Numbered from the stretch's first letter, positions 45,230 through 54,849 are shown. The stretch is DNA of 64,000 bases from Anaerolineae bacterium (GCA_022843745.1 JALHNB010000040.1:1-64000); one strand, 5' to 3'. Translations and numbers: made by a program. Notes: a model not told the origin generated them from the sequence alone.

Positions 45230-45949
45230 TCAGGCAGATTGGTAGTACGCCTCTTTGACCAACTGAATATGAGCCTTAATGGTGTAGCCGCGCCCATGAC
45301 GTGATTGAATAATGGCCGGACGTTCCGGGCTGTCTTCCAGCTTGCGACGCAGATTGCGAATGTGGTTGCGTACCAGGGCGGTGTCGCCCGTATTCGGAGG
45401 ATATTGCCACACGTGGATGAGCAAGTCCTGGGTAGAGTGCATCCGCGAGGGCGCTGCACACAGGTAGGTCAACAGCTCGAATTCAACCTGTGTGAGATCA
45501 ACCGTGCGCTTATCGACCAGAACCGTGCGTGTATCCGCGAAAATCTCAATGGTTGGAAATTCGTCTTCAATCTCAGCTTTTGCTGTACGTCGCAGGTGGG
45601 CACGCAGCCGGGCTGTTAGTTCCCGTACCGCAAATGGTTTGCGGATGTAATCATCGCCGCCTGCTTCCAAAGCGTCCGCCACGGTATACCGTGAGTCATG
45701 ACCTGTAATAAATACAATGGGCAGCGCAGAAACTTTGGGATTCTTGCGCAACTGGCGACACAGCGCGAGGCCATCCACAACAGGCAGCGAAGCATCAATC
45801 AAAAACAGATCAGGTACTTCATTTTCGATCAACCGAAGCAGTTGATGTGTTGACGAGGCTGTTATGACCTCATAACCTTCCCGTTCCAACAATTGTGAGA
45901 TCAGGCCTAGCATTTGAATATCGTCATCGACTACAAGAATTTTGTGCAT
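45230..45949 (-). CDS. OmpR/PhoB-family response regulator
   Basis: This 239-aa protein has a receiver domain (acidic VVDDD, phospho-acceptor Asp in LFLIDASLP, Lys in DYIRKPF) and a C-terminal winged-helix DNA-binding domain (QVEFELLTYLCAAPSRMHSTQDLLIHVWQYPPNTGDTALVRNHIRNLRRKL). It lies 136 bases downstream of a paralogous regulator and could share its kinase. Its own terminator and a separate leader suggest separate transcription. Target genes are not evident, but the TadE cluster directly downstream is a candidate. Confidence 0.93.
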   Translation of the reverse strand: MHKILVVDDDIQMLGLISQLLEREGYEVITASSTHQLLRLIENEVPDLFLIDASLPVVDGLALCRQLRKNPKVSALPIVFITGHDSRYTVADALEAGGDDYIRKPFAVRELTARLRAHLRRTAKAEIEDEFPTIEIFADTRTVLVDKRTVDLTQVEFELLTYLCAAPSRMHSTQDLLIHVWQYPPNTGDTALVRNHIRNLRRKLEDSPERPAIIQSRHGRGYTIKAHIQLVKEAYYQSA

Positions 45950-45996
45950 GTTCAGGCATCCATTTGCATATTTCAGTTCATAAGAACAATTATATC

Positions 45997-46029
45997 CATA
46001 GAAAGCCCATGAAGATGTAGGTTTCTATG
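45997..46029 (-). promoter_or_regulatory. Stem-loop downstream of the second regulator
   Basis: catagaaagcc (45997-46007) pairs with ggtttctatg (46020-46029) with one bulge. It lies in the 136-base gap after the regulator stop at 46086 and may act as a weak terminator. Confidence 0.4.
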
Positions 46030-46085
46030 AATGTTTTATGAAATCGCAAATGAGATACCCTGACATAGGCCTACTAAGCACTAGA

Positions 46086-46778
46086 TTAAGTTGCGATCAT
46101 ATACCCCACGCCATGAATGGTGCGGATGTACTTACGATCCGGCTCATTTTCGATTTTGGCGCGTAAATTACGAACATGCGCCCGCACCAGATCAGGATCG
46201 CCCGTATTCGGTGGATATTCCCATACCGCTTGCAGGAGATGTCCTGGGGAGAGGGCCTGATTAACATGTTCCATTAGATAGCGCAGCAGACGATGCTCTG
46301 TCGATGTCAATTGAATCGTTTCATCGTCAAGATAGACCTGATAGGTATCAGAATCGAGCTTGAGGTCATTGATTTGCAGAACGGCGTTGCTCGGCGGCAT
46401 CTTTTCCCGTGCGCCTCGGCGCAGCAAAGCATGAACACGTGCCCGCAGTTCTGGAAGCTCAAACGGCTTGATCACATAATCATCCGCCCCGGCATCCAGC
46501 CCATCGACAATATCATCCGTGCTACCTTTAGCGGTCAGGAACAAAACGGGCAGGGTGATATAGCGCGCATTGGCACGCAGCCTGCGGCAGACAGTAATGC
46601 CGTCCATTTCTGGCATGATAATATCCAGAATCACTAAATCGGGGACGCGACGATCAATCAAAGAAAGCGCCTGAGAACCAGATCGCGCAAGCGTGACCTC
46701 AAAATTCTCACGTTCAAGGACTCGCCCAAGCGTCTCCAGAACTTCCAGATCGTCGTCAACAGCCATCACATGAGACAT
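46086..46778 (-). CDS. OmpR/PhoB-family response regulator, kinase partner
   Basis: This 230-aa protein has a receiver (AVDDD, Asp in LVILDIIMPEMDG, Lys in DYVIKPF) and a winged-helix DNA-binding domain (LTSTEHRLLRYLMEHVNQALSPGHLLQAVW). Its ATG overlaps the kinase stop by one base (TAATG), so the two are translated together and very likely form a cognate pair. It is close in sequence to the next regulator (45230-45949), pointing to a local duplication. Confidence 0.93.
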   Translation of the reverse strand: MSHVMAVDDDLEVLETLGRVLERENFEVTLARSGSQALSLIDRRVPDLVILDIIMPEMDGITVCRRLRANARYITLPVLFLTAKGSTDDIVDGLDAGADDYVIKPFELPELRARVHALLRRGAREKMPPSNAVLQINDLKLDSDTYQVYLDDETIQLTSTEHRLLRYLMEHVNQALSPGHLLQAVWEYPPNTGDPDLVRAHVRNLRAKIENEPDRKYIRTIHGVGYMIAT

Positions 46779-49351
46779 TATTTTTCACCTTTCTTGACAG
46801 GCAAACGGACTATGAAGCGCGTACCTTTATTCGCCGCGCTCTGTAAAGTAATGCTGCCGCCCACACGTTCAACAACCTGGCGGCTGATATGCAAGCCCAG
46901 TCCGGTTCCCTGCCCCACCGGCTTGGTTGTAAAAAACGGTTTAAAAATTTCGGACTGGATATGTTCCGGAATACCCGGCCCATTATCCCAAATTACCACA
47001 TCAATATAAAGATCGTCAGGCTGGTAAAGAACTTCAATACCCACCTCAGCGTCCGGACGACCAATTAACGCATCATGCGCATTTAACAGCATATTAAGCC
47101 AGATGTCATCAAGCTGCCCCTGTACCGTATAGACAGGCGGGAGTTTTATTTCCGGCCAGTGCCCGATAACCTTAATATGATCGCGCTCGATATGCTGCCG
47201 CACCAACGAAAGTATCCCCTCAATTGTATCTACAACGTCAATTGCTTCAATTGGTGCATTTTCTTCCGTCGGCCTCGCTGTCGCCAAAAGACGGCGCACG
47301 ACACCCGCCGCGCGTTTGCCAGCGCGTGAAATCGCCAATAGAGAGCGAAAATTGCGCGAATTTTCTGGCTCATCCTGAATCATCATTTCTGTATCGACCA
47401 GAATCGTCGTCAATGGGTTATTAATCTGATGCGCGACTGCGGCTGCCAGCTCGCCCATTGCCGAAAGTCGCGCGGTCTGGATCAACCGATCATGCGTATC
47501 TTTCAACTCCTCAAGGCTCAATTCCAGATCATGAACCAGGTGCGCATTTTCCAGTGCGGTGGCGGCTTGCCCCACAATCGCCCGTCCCAGATCAATTTCA
47601 CGATCCGTAAAGAGGCGGCTGCTGCGGGCATCGCCAAACAGCACCAGCCCTTGTGCCTGACCACGCTGAACCAATGGCAAGCCCAATAAAATCTGACTGC
47701 TGGCGACATCAAGGACAGCACGTGCGCCCTTACCCAATTTCTCACCATCCGAGCGTTGGTTGATCGGAATCTGGTTAACAACCGCTTCCTGTAAATCCGG
47801 GAAACTGTTCAGGTCAATTGCCGGACGGGGTGATTCGAGCCAAACACCTCTGCCCACCGATGCCTGCACATTGAGTGACTGGCTGTTCGGTGATAGAAGC
47901 GCCATCTCGCACCAATCCGCCTCGACCACACGATTGATCTCCTCAGCCAGGCGGAACACATGCTGAGAGGCATATTGGCTGGTCGCGCCTGCTACCATCA
48001 TCAGGCTTTCCAACCCCAGCGTATGGAGGCGCTGCATGGTTTCGGTATCGAATGATTTAGCAGGCGGGTGGATAAAAAACGCACGAACGACACCAAGCAC
48101 TTGTTTATCTGTCTGGATTGGCAGCGTGAGCAGGGTGTGAATACCGCCACGTTCCAGCGAATCAGTTTCTTCGCTACGCTGACCATCACGGCTCACTTGT
48201 AAATAACGATTTTCTTCTAAGGCTGCCCGCAGCGCCGGATAGCGTTCCAGCTTGATGGTCGGGCCACGTCCAGGCCGCCACAACGTATGCTGATAACGCG
48301 CCAGTAAACGAAGCTGGTTGCTCTCGTGATGCCAATCGTAAATTTCCGACCAGTTGACGCGCAAAAGCTGAACAAGCTGCTCACAGATATTCGGAAGCGT
48401 TCGATCCAGCGATACTGATGAGTTCACCACCTGGCTGGCTTCCACCAGACTTTGCAATTCGCGTGTTTTGCGCAGGCTTTCTTCGTGGATCCGTGCATTC
48501 TCAATCGCGATAGCCGCGTAGGATGCCAGATTCATCAGCAGTTCTTGCTGGTGTTCGTCAAATACATCTTCCGTATTCTTGTTGTTGACACCCAAAACAC
48601 CGATGGTTTTGTTTTTAAGCAAAATCGGCACGTACAGCAGCGAATTAACGAAATACTCGGTTTTGACCTTTTGCGGCCCTTGCGCACCGATCAACGCTGG
48701 TTTTCCGCTGCTAAACACGTGTCCTGCCAGCGTATCATCGGTTTTGATGCGGAAGTTGCGGGCGGCGGCTTCGTCAATGCCAACTTTCGCCCGCAGATAC
48801 AATTGACCGATTTCGTCGTCCGGCAGCAAAATCATGCCTTCTTCAGCGTGGGCGAGATTACGCGCGGCCTCGACGATACGATTCAAAACCTCGCTCAATT
48901 CAAGAACTTCGGTCAGTGTCCTGCCCAACGCGAACAGGGTTTGCACCTCGTCCACACGTGCCGCTACCTTCGTTTGGGCGGCCTGCTGCTCGATGCCCAA
49001 AACTCCCCTGACGCTGTTGGCCAGGGTTCGCTTATCCAACCCGCCAATCACCATCTGCACGGGAGATGAGTCAATCGGCGGTTTTCCATTACCTGAGAAC
49101 AGAATCATTGGCACATGCTGGAAACGCTTCAGGGCGCTGATCGTCGGCTCACCGGAAATACGATCAAACATCGCCCCATCCACCAGCGCCGCGTTATAGA
49201 CCTCATTTTCAAGCGCAAAGATCGCGTCGCGGTGGCTGTAGGCGGTCTGAACAACAAAACCATTACCCGACAGCGCCTGTTTTACCTGCTGCGTGAGGTC
49301 AAAATCGCCACCAACAACTAAAATCTGATGTCGTTTTCTTTCCTGCGTCAT
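46778..49351 (-). CDS. GAF-domain histidine kinase with N-terminal pseudo-receiver
   Basis: This 857-aa cytoplasmic protein begins with a receiver-like domain (ILVVGGDFDLTQQVKQAL, Asp in AALVDGAMFD) in which the usual acidic pair is replaced by Gly-Gly. Phosphorylation is therefore doubtful. Three GAF-like blocks follow at about 135-290, 305-455 and 460-600, then a kinase core with His641 in AVAHQINNPLTT, N-box LLNAHDAL, G1 DNGPGIP and G2 GQGTGLGLHIS. It overlaps the PspA-like gene upstream by four bases and the regulator downstream by one, forming a tight three-gene operon. Confidence 0.92.
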   Translation of the reverse strand: MTQERKRHQILVVGGDFDLTQQVKQALSGNGFVVQTAYSHRDAIFALENEVYNAALVDGAMFDRISGEPTISALKRFQHVPMILFSGNGKPPIDSSPVQMVIGGLDKRTLANSVRGVLGIEQQAAQTKVAARVDEVQTLFALGRTLTEVLELSEVLNRIVEAARNLAHAEEGMILLPDDEIGQLYLRAKVGIDEAAARNFRIKTDDTLAGHVFSSGKPALIGAQGPQKVKTEYFVNSLLYVPILLKNKTIGVLGVNNKNTEDVFDEHQQELLMNLASYAAIAIENARIHEESLRKTRELQSLVEASQVVNSSVSLDRTLPNICEQLVQLLRVNWSEIYDWHHESNQLRLLARYQHTLWRPGRGPTIKLERYPALRAALEENRYLQVSRDGQRSEETDSLERGGIHTLLTLPIQTDKQVLGVVRAFFIHPPAKSFDTETMQRLHTLGLESLMMVAGATSQYASQHVFRLAEEINRVVEADWCEMALLSPNSQSLNVQASVGRGVWLESPRPAIDLNSFPDLQEAVVNQIPINQRSDGEKLGKGARAVLDVASSQILLGLPLVQRGQAQGLVLFGDARSSRLFTDREIDLGRAIVGQAATALENAHLVHDLELSLEELKDTHDRLIQTARLSAMGELAAAVAHQINNPLTTILVDTEMMIQDEPENSRNFRSLLAISRAGKRAAGVVRRLLATARPTEENAPIEAIDVVDTIEGILSLVRQHIERDHIKVIGHWPEIKLPPVYTVQGQLDDIWLNMLLNAHDALIGRPDAEVGIEVLYQPDDLYIDVVIWDNGPGIPEHIQSEIFKPFFTTKPVGQGTGLGLHISRQVVERVGGSITLQSAANKGTRFIVRLPVKKGEK

Positions 49352-50004
49352 TTTTTGCTCAATCGGTCACGTCGTTGAGTGAGATCGTCATCAACCGTTT
49401 GTTCGTCTATATCATCTGCTGCATGGGACGAAGGTTGCTGTACTTCATCTTTTGCCGCAATGAGATCGCCCATTTCGTTAATTTTTTCGCGCATCTCACG
49501 CAGCACATCAGCAAGAACTGCCCCGGTGGAGCGCTCGGCTGGTGCTTCATTCTCCTGAGTTTCCTCCGGTGACGACTTGGCGCGGCGTGCATCCGCAACA
49601 GCCGCATCCAGTTCATTTACCCGCAGAATCAACTCCTGTGTGACCCGCTGATGGTCATGCAAGTCAGCCTCAGCCATCGCCAGATGCTGCTGCGCCCTCT
49701 GCATTTGCTCAATGTCATACCGCGCCATTTCGCTGTCATTCCGGGCAACCGCACTGTCGGCCTGTTCATCCCATTTCCCGACTTCGGCTTGCAGCGTTTG
49801 CACACGCGCCTGCAATTGATCTTCATAATCAAGTGCTTCATTAATCCGCTGGCGCAGCGACTCGATCTCGCGATCCACATCTTTGCCCAGCTTGTCCGGG
49901 GTCAGAGGTTTGTGACGTGCGCCACCGATTGCTCGCTCATCTCCGAGCAGATCATTTACACTTGCCTTCACCAATACGTTGAGTTTCTTAAAAAAGTCTG
50001 CCAT
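49348..50004 (-). CDS. PspA/IM30-like coiled-coil protein
   Basis: This 218-aa protein starts FFKKLNVLVKASVNDLLGD, the N-terminal amphipathic helix pattern of PspA/IM30. A long coiled coil follows (residues 45-135, REIESLRQRINEALDYEDQLQARVQTL), then an acidic, disordered tail. PspA proteins bind stressed membranes. The sequence is more divergent than canonical PspA, so the assignment is by pattern. Being first in an operon with a histidine kinase and regulator suggests envelope-stress signalling. Confidence 0.72.
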   Translation of the reverse strand: MADFFKKLNVLVKASVNDLLGDERAIGGARHKPLTPDKLGKDVDREIESLRQRINEALDYEDQLQARVQTLQAEVGKWDEQADSAVARNDSEMARYDIEQMQRAQQHLAMAEADLHDHQRVTQELILRVNELDAAVADARRAKSSPEETQENEAPAERSTGAVLADVLREMREKINEMGDLIAAKDEVQQPSSHAADDIDEQTVDDDLTQRRDRLSKK

Positions 50005-50053
50005 GACTCTAATTTTACACTTTTCACAAATTATTGCACAGAAAATTTCTTAA

Positions 50054-51586
50054 TTATTGCTGCGTACAAATCCCATCCCACGCAAGAGCATAAACCGTCA
50101 TATTATAACCGCCCTGCCGGGGTGAGGTCTCGCCATGTGTCGTAAAAACCGGGCAAAGGCGTGGATCACTCAAATCAACGCCAGGAACCTGGTCGGGAAA
50201 AGCCATCAGATAACGCGCATTCCGTTCTTTCATCAGCGCATAGAGTCCGTCTTTATCAAGGATAATCGGGACAACTTCCGGGCTGACCAACCCGGCAATA
50301 TCCAGAATCGGACGTGGTGCAAAATAGCCGACTGCGCCAATGTCGTGAATCGCCAGCAGTTGGCTTGGTGGGACGTTTGCGGCGATCCAATGTGCAGAGG
50401 CGACCATCTCCTCATTAATAATGCTCACGTCTACCCTATTCACTGACGGGCCAACGAGCAGCGCAAAATAAGCGAATAATAACGCTGCCGAGGCCGCCAC
50501 TGTGCGCGTGACGACACGCCCAATCATAGATTTTTGTGACAACCGAAACAGCGTGATTGATCCGGCAACTCCGATGACGATCAGCGAAGGCAGCGCCGGA
50601 ATTACATAACGTCCATGTTGATAAGGGGCTGGCAGCCGCGCGGCATAGAGCAAAACCAGACCAGCTGCCCACAACAGCGGGAGTAAATTGAACAATTGGC
50701 GACGGCGCGAGGCCGAAATCGCAAAATAGATGATTCCCGGAATCAAGAGCAGTTGGCCGCCTGCAATCAGCGGAAAAGCCATATCTATCACACGTGCTGG
50801 ATAGCTGGCAGCGAGATGTGGCACGATTTTCGCCATTTTCGCGGCGGCGGTATCTGGCAGGAGGCCGCCTGTCAGTTGCAAATTCAGCAGCAAATAGGGC
50901 GCAAGCACGATCAAAAAGCTCACACCCGCGCCGACTCCCCAGATAAAAGATTTTTGAATTGATCCCTGTGGGCGCACAATGAGCATGGTTAATCCCGCGA
51001 GGCCGATAAGCATCAGGCCTTCAGGACGAGTCAGAGTGGTCAGTGCCGCGACCACGCCAAAAGCGGCACCGCGTAAAACCACATTTCGAATCGCAGGGTT
51101 GAGAGAGTCTTGTTCACGCCATGCAAGCGCGATCAAGGCCAGCGTCCACATGCAAAAAATCATCGTTTCCATGCCCGCTGATGATGCCCAAACCAGATGC
51201 CATGAGCCAACCAGCGCCAGCCCGGTCAATAATCCGGCATATTTGGAGTCCGAAAGTCGTTCTCCCATCCGCGCACCGACCATTGCGCCTGCTGTCAGCG
51301 CTAACACACCCAGAGCATGAGTCCAGAGCGCATAGGGTACGCCGAATTTATAGCCAATCGACAAAAGCACCGTGTATAACGGCGAGGTCGAAGCCGCGCT
51401 CGGTACACCCGGCACAAATGCCCACTGTCCCGTTTCCGCCAGATTGCGCCCATACACCTGATGAATCCAGCTATCATCCAGTGGAAAACCGCTGCCCGCA
51501 GTCGCCACATTGAGCAGCACAAGTCCAGCAGCGATGATTAAAAAGAGGGCATCGTAGCGTTTAAAGCGCGTCGTCACGAATTTCAT
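50054..51586 (-). CDS. GT39-like polytopic membrane glycosyltransferase
   Basis: This 510-aa protein has about ten to eleven hydrophobic spans and, after the first span, an extracytoplasmic GSGFPLDDSWIHQVYGRNLAETG loop. The Asp pair there is where GT-C enzymes (PMT/ArnT-like) hold catalytic acid residues. The C-terminus is a soluble domain (ANVPPSQLLAIHDIGAVGYFAPRPILDIAGLVSPEV). Members transfer sugars from polyprenyl-phosphate donors to lipids, proteins or polysaccharides. Its start overlaps the preceding gene by 26 bases. Confidence 0.8.
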   Translation of the reverse strand: MKFVTTRFKRYDALFLIIAAGLVLLNVATAGSGFPLDDSWIHQVYGRNLAETGQWAFVPGVPSAASTSPLYTVLLSIGYKFGVPYALWTHALGVLALTAGAMVGARMGERLSDSKYAGLLTGLALVGSWHLVWASSAGMETMIFCMWTLALIALAWREQDSLNPAIRNVVLRGAAFGVVAALTTLTRPEGLMLIGLAGLTMLIVRPQGSIQKSFIWGVGAGVSFLIVLAPYLLLNLQLTGGLLPDTAAAKMAKIVPHLAASYPARVIDMAFPLIAGGQLLLIPGIIYFAISASRRRQLFNLLPLLWAAGLVLLYAARLPAPYQHGRYVIPALPSLIVIGVAGSITLFRLSQKSMIGRVVTRTVAASAALLFAYFALLVGPSVNRVDVSIINEEMVASAHWIAANVPPSQLLAIHDIGAVGYFAPRPILDIAGLVSPEVVPIILDKDGLYALMKERNARYLMAFPDQVPGVDLSDPRLCPVFTTHGETSPRQGGYNMTVYALAWDGICTQQ

Positions 51587-53138
51587 AGAGCTTTACACCG
51601 GGATAGTCGAGGGGAACAGGAGTCAAAAATTCAGGGTTTGTTAAAAGAATCGACCACAATTTGCGCGACGCTGCGGCCTTTCCGTCATCAGTCACGCCTT
51701 CCAGCAGCAGGTAGCGAACATCATATTTTTGCGCAATTTCGAGCAGCACATCCGGCGATTCATTCGGCAGCACCACGCCACCCAATCCCGTAAAATAATA
51801 AAGCTGCGCCGGATCGTTAATCAATACGCGCGAACCAGCGGGTAGCTGTTCAGATAGCAGCGTATAAAGTCGGGGCGTTCCAGTAGTAGCCACGCGGCGG
51901 GGAAGCGCAATCGACAGGCTCAAAAACGCGACAAAGACCACCAGCGCACTCGAAAAAATCCATTTGGCGGTAGTGGCGTTCCATTTGCGCCGCCGTTTCG
52001 CGATCCACTCAACCACGTCGTCCAGCCCCGCAGCACCAAGCGCCGCCCACCAGGGTAGTAACGCCGCCGCCGAGTGAAATAACCCACCGCGCACGCCGGG
52101 AAATGTGAACACGAACGTCATCGCCAGATGCAGGCCAAGCGCGTACAGCCAGAATCCGCGCAAAAAAGCATCTCGCCGCCGCGCCCACAGGCCAATCAGC
52201 ATCAGCGGCGCGAGGACAACCATGCCTTCGACGGCGACAAACGTCCCCAGATTTTCGCGCAGCGCATCCCACCGCGACGAAATCAACACGCCGATTCCAT
52301 CCGCGAAAAATGTCTGCGGACTCGAATCCGGCGGGTAATTGAAAATATCGTCGTAAGCGGTGTACCACATACCCTGTGTGCCGCCGACTGGCAGCGGTGA
52401 GCCAATCGTATTCAGGTTGCGAATGATCCAGGGCGACATGATTATCAAATAGGCTGCCGTCATGATGAGAATCGAAAATATACGCCGTTGTAGGGGCGCA
52501 CGGCGCTGCGCCCCTACGATCACCCACGCTACCATTAGCAGCAAAACTCCATCGGCGCGTGTCAGATGTCCGAGCGCAGCCATCGCCCCACACAGCGCAA
52601 ACCACACGTAGGGGCGACTCGGCGAGTCGCCCTCTTTGCCGCCAACCCCCAGCCCCATAAACACCAGACTCAGCGACCCAAACAACGCATAAGGAGCGAA
52701 TGTATCTGTCGCGCCCCAGAAGCGCATAAAAAATCCGCTAAAAAGGGTTACGAGTCCGGCAACCCAGGCGTGGCGACGTTTTCCGCCGAATTTTAAACCC
52801 AACCAGTAACCGACACAGGCCGTCCCCGCCAGCATAACCGCCAGCGGAATTTGTGCGGCGGCATAATCACCCGGCGCGTTGAAAAGCCACATGCCAAATG
52901 CAGCCGTGAGCGAGGTCATCGGCATCCAGTATAGATGAGAAGGCGCGGGCAGCGATTGCGGCGCACCGATATACATCCATAGATAGTCTTCGGTTAATCC
53001 TTGACCCGTGACCAGCCTCTCGGCAGCGTTAAAGTGATAAAACGCATCCGTGAACCCCGGCTGTGCGACCAGCCCGCGCGTTATGAGAAAAGCGCCGACC
53101 AACGCCACTAAAACGAAAATAATATCGGTACGCTTCAT
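51561..53138 (-). CDS. GT39-like membrane glycosyltransferase carrying two in-frame palindromes
   Basis: This 525-aa multi-span protein has a first loop QPGFTDAFYHFNAAERLVTGQGLTEDYLW resembling GT-C family members with a catalytic acid pair, and a C-terminal soluble domain (LLSEQLPAGSRVLINDPAQLYY). Two palindromic elements lie in the coding sequence and are translated in frame, as QRRAPLQRR at 52490-52517 and as KEGDSPSRP at 52608-52632. Both fall in loops between membrane spans, where insertions are tolerated. The reading frame is intact. It overlaps the upstream gene by four bases. Confidence 0.8.
   Translation of the reverse strand: MKRTDIIFVLVALVGAFLITRGLVAQPGFTDAFYHFNAAERLVTGQGLTEDYLWMYIGAPQSLPAPSHLYWMPMTSLTAAFGMWLFNAPGDYAAAQIPLAVMLAGTACVGYWLGLKFGGKRRHAWVAGLVTLFSGFFMRFWGATDTFAPYALFGSLSLVFMGLGVGGKEGDSPSRPYVWFALCGAMAALGHLTRADGVLLLMVAWVIVGAQRRAPLQRRIFSILIMTAAYLIIMSPWIIRNLNTIGSPLPVGGTQGMWYTAYDDIFNYPPDSSPQTFFADGIGVLISSRWDALRENLGTFVAVEGMVVLAPLMLIGLWARRRDAFLRGFWLYALGLHLAMTFVFTFPGVRGGLFHSAAALLPWWAALGAAGLDDVVEWIAKRRRKWNATTAKWIFSSALVVFVAFLSLSIALPRRVATTGTPRLYTLLSEQLPAGSRVLINDPAQLYYFTGLGGVVLPNESPDVLLEIAQKYDVRYLLLEGVTDDGKAAASRKLWSILLTNPEFLTPVPLDYPGVKLYEIRDDAL
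52490..52517. repeat. GTAGGGG palindromic element inside a glycosyltransferase gene
   Basis: gtaggggcgca (52490-52500) and tgcgcccctac (52507-52517) form a perfect 11-bp stem around cggcgc. The same type occurs at 52612-52632 and 61583-61608. Confidence 0.85.
52612..52632. repeat. Second GTAGGGG-type palindrome in the same gene
   Basis: gggcgactc (52612-52620) and gagtcgccc (52624-52632) form a 9-bp stem around ggc, preceded by gtag. The outer right arm has decayed (ctctt instead of ctac). Confidence 0.75.
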
Positions 53139-54397
53139 ACAGTCTGAACACTCACAGCTTGAACAGGCTCAGATCGAATGACGGGGGCAGCCTGCCACCA
53201 CAAGCGGCGTGTCAGCCACAGCAGCAGATAGAGGCCAAATGTCGGCGGCAAAAACATCGCCGGATGCTCCAGCGAATTGCGCCCCTGCACGGTGATTAAA
53301 AATTGCAACCAGGGGAGAATCAGCAGTGCCAGCAAAATCAGCGCAACCCACAAACTCCCCCAACGACTGCGCTGCGTGATGAGCTTAAAGTAAAAAACCA
53401 GCGGGATGATAAAGACGACAAAATGAGTCGTGGCGGTGCGCAGTGCGACCAGATGCGTCACCGTAAGCGTCAGCATCAGCACCCACATAAAACGCTCATC
53501 GCGCCGCTGAACCAACACCGTAAACCAGCCCCACAGCATCGGCACAAGTAAAACGATATTCAAGACCCACTCGCCAACCGTGCCAAGTCCGAGATAATGC
53601 TGCATGACAATCCACACCGGCGATCCTGTATCCGGGTAGGCGGCGGAGGTATATTCGGGGTATAACCGCATCTGCGCGATCCAATCGCCCAACCACGATG
53701 GCTGAAGCGCGAACGATAGCGCCGCGAAAATGCCAAGTGTCACCGTAAACGACATCACAAATGACCAGCGGCGGGTACGCAATCCCCATAATAAGAGGAA
53801 CGGCAGAAGCAAAAAGCCCATCTGCGGCTTAAAGGTCGAAAGTGCCAGCGCGACTCCAGCTAATGTATCGCGATCTTTCGCCAGCGCCCACAGCGTCAAC
53901 ACTTCACACAGATAAACCGTGATACCAACCTGCCCCAGAAGCAAACCGCGACCCGCATAATATTCGAGGATATTCCACAGCACCAGCAGCGCCAGCAGCC
54001 AGGGGCGAGGCCGCCATTGATACACGCTCAACAACAGGAAGATCGAAGCGATGAGGCAGACTTCGAGCAGCACCATCCAAATCGCCGATGCCCAGGCATA
54101 GGACATATAAACGACAGGCAGCAAAAAGAAGTTGATATAAAACGGGTAAACGAAAAATCCGGGGTCTTCGCCTTCGACGCTGGCGCGGCCAAAAATCTCC
54201 ATCTGGATATTCAAACTGGCCTGCTCACCATAAGGATTCAGACCATCTACCCAGAATGAACGTGCGCCCTCCCAGCGAGACATAAAATCGTTATGTCCTG
54301 GGTATGGCGCAGTCAGCAGGTTGTGGGTCAGAATCACATTCCCGACAACCAATGCCACCAGCAAGGCTGCTATCACAATAAACTGAGGACGTATCAT
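53135..54397 (-). CDS. GT87-like (DUF2029) membrane mannosyltransferase-type protein
   Basis: This 420-aa polytopic protein of about ten spans has a large first extracytoplasmic loop beginning TAPYPGHNDFMSRWEGARSFWVDGLNPYGEQA. The Asp in NDF and the NPYG motif are typical of GT87 enzymes, which use polyprenyl-phosphate-mannose. A later loop reads QMRLYPEYTSAAYPDTGSPVWIV. It is the first gene of a three-gene glycosyltransferase unit, overlapping the next by four bases. The acceptor is unknown; a surface glycan or lipoglycan is likely. Confidence 0.82.
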   Translation of the reverse strand: MIRPQFIVIAALLVALVVGNVILTHNLLTAPYPGHNDFMSRWEGARSFWVDGLNPYGEQASLNIQMEIFGRASVEGEDPGFFVYPFYINFFLLPVVYMSYAWASAIWMVLLEVCLIASIFLLLSVYQWRPRPWLLALLVLWNILEYYAGRGLLLGQVGITVYLCEVLTLWALAKDRDTLAGVALALSTFKPQMGFLLLPFLLLWGLRTRRWSFVMSFTVTLGIFAALSFALQPSWLGDWIAQMRLYPEYTSAAYPDTGSPVWIVMQHYLGLGTVGEWVLNIVLLVPMLWGWFTVLVQRRDERFMWVLMLTLTVTHLVALRTATTHFVVFIIPLVFYFKLITQRSRWGSLWVALILLALLILPWLQFLITVQGRNSLEHPAMFLPPTFGLYLLLWLTRRLWWQAAPVIRSEPVQAVSVQTV

Positions 54398-54477
54398 TGA
54401 ATTTCCTGATAGGACGATAATCAGTTTTTAGCTTACAGCGATTAGCAACCGAATTGCGTAAAGAGTCAGGCTGATTT

Positions 54478-54849
54478 TTAATATTTTGGCTTCATACGCT
54501 TGAATAACAACCGGATCAGATCGCCGCCATGTGCATCCTCGGCAAAAAGTTCCCAGCCCTGAGCGCCGTAGTCATTGAGCAGGCGCGAATAAAAATGCTC
54601 AACCGTCGTGAAGTTGTTATCTTCCAGAATCGCTTGCAGGTCACTGGGGATTTTCTCAATCGCCTTGACATACACCTCAAGATATTCCCATTGGTTCATT
54701 GTACACTCCTGGGGCGCGATTTCCTGTAGTTTCGTGAGCCATTTTTTCGCAGTCGGGCTGGACTTCATCGTGGTCAAAATCACTCGCGCGACCTGATAAT
54801 CCTCAGATACGATAAATTCCCGCGCTGCTTCTAATTTTGGATTTGACAT
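54478..54849 (-). CDS. DUF4177-like small protein with N-terminal helical extension
   Basis: This 123-aa protein ends in a domain with the pattern NQWEYLEVYV and LLNDYGAQGWELFAEDAHGGDLIRLLFKRM (residues 50-123), as in DUF4177 proteins. Their function is unknown. The N-terminal 45 residues (KLEAAREFIVSEDYQVARVILTTMKSSPTAKKWL) form a helical repeat-like segment. The ATG at 54849 fits an aggaggg motif better than the TTG at 54852. A second DUF4177-like gene lies 0.9 kb upstream. Confidence 0.72.
   Translation of the reverse strand: MSNPKLEAAREFIVSEDYQVARVILTTMKSSPTAKKWLTKLQEIAPQECTMNQWEYLEVYVKAIEKIPSDLQAILEDNNFTTVEHFYSRLLNDYGAQGWELFAEDAHGGDLIRLLFKRMKPKY

Noticed and set aside
46778-49351. The N-terminal domain of the GAF kinase as a working receiver
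   Set aside because: The acidic pair at the first strand is replaced by Gly-Gly, so it was called a pseudo-receiver.
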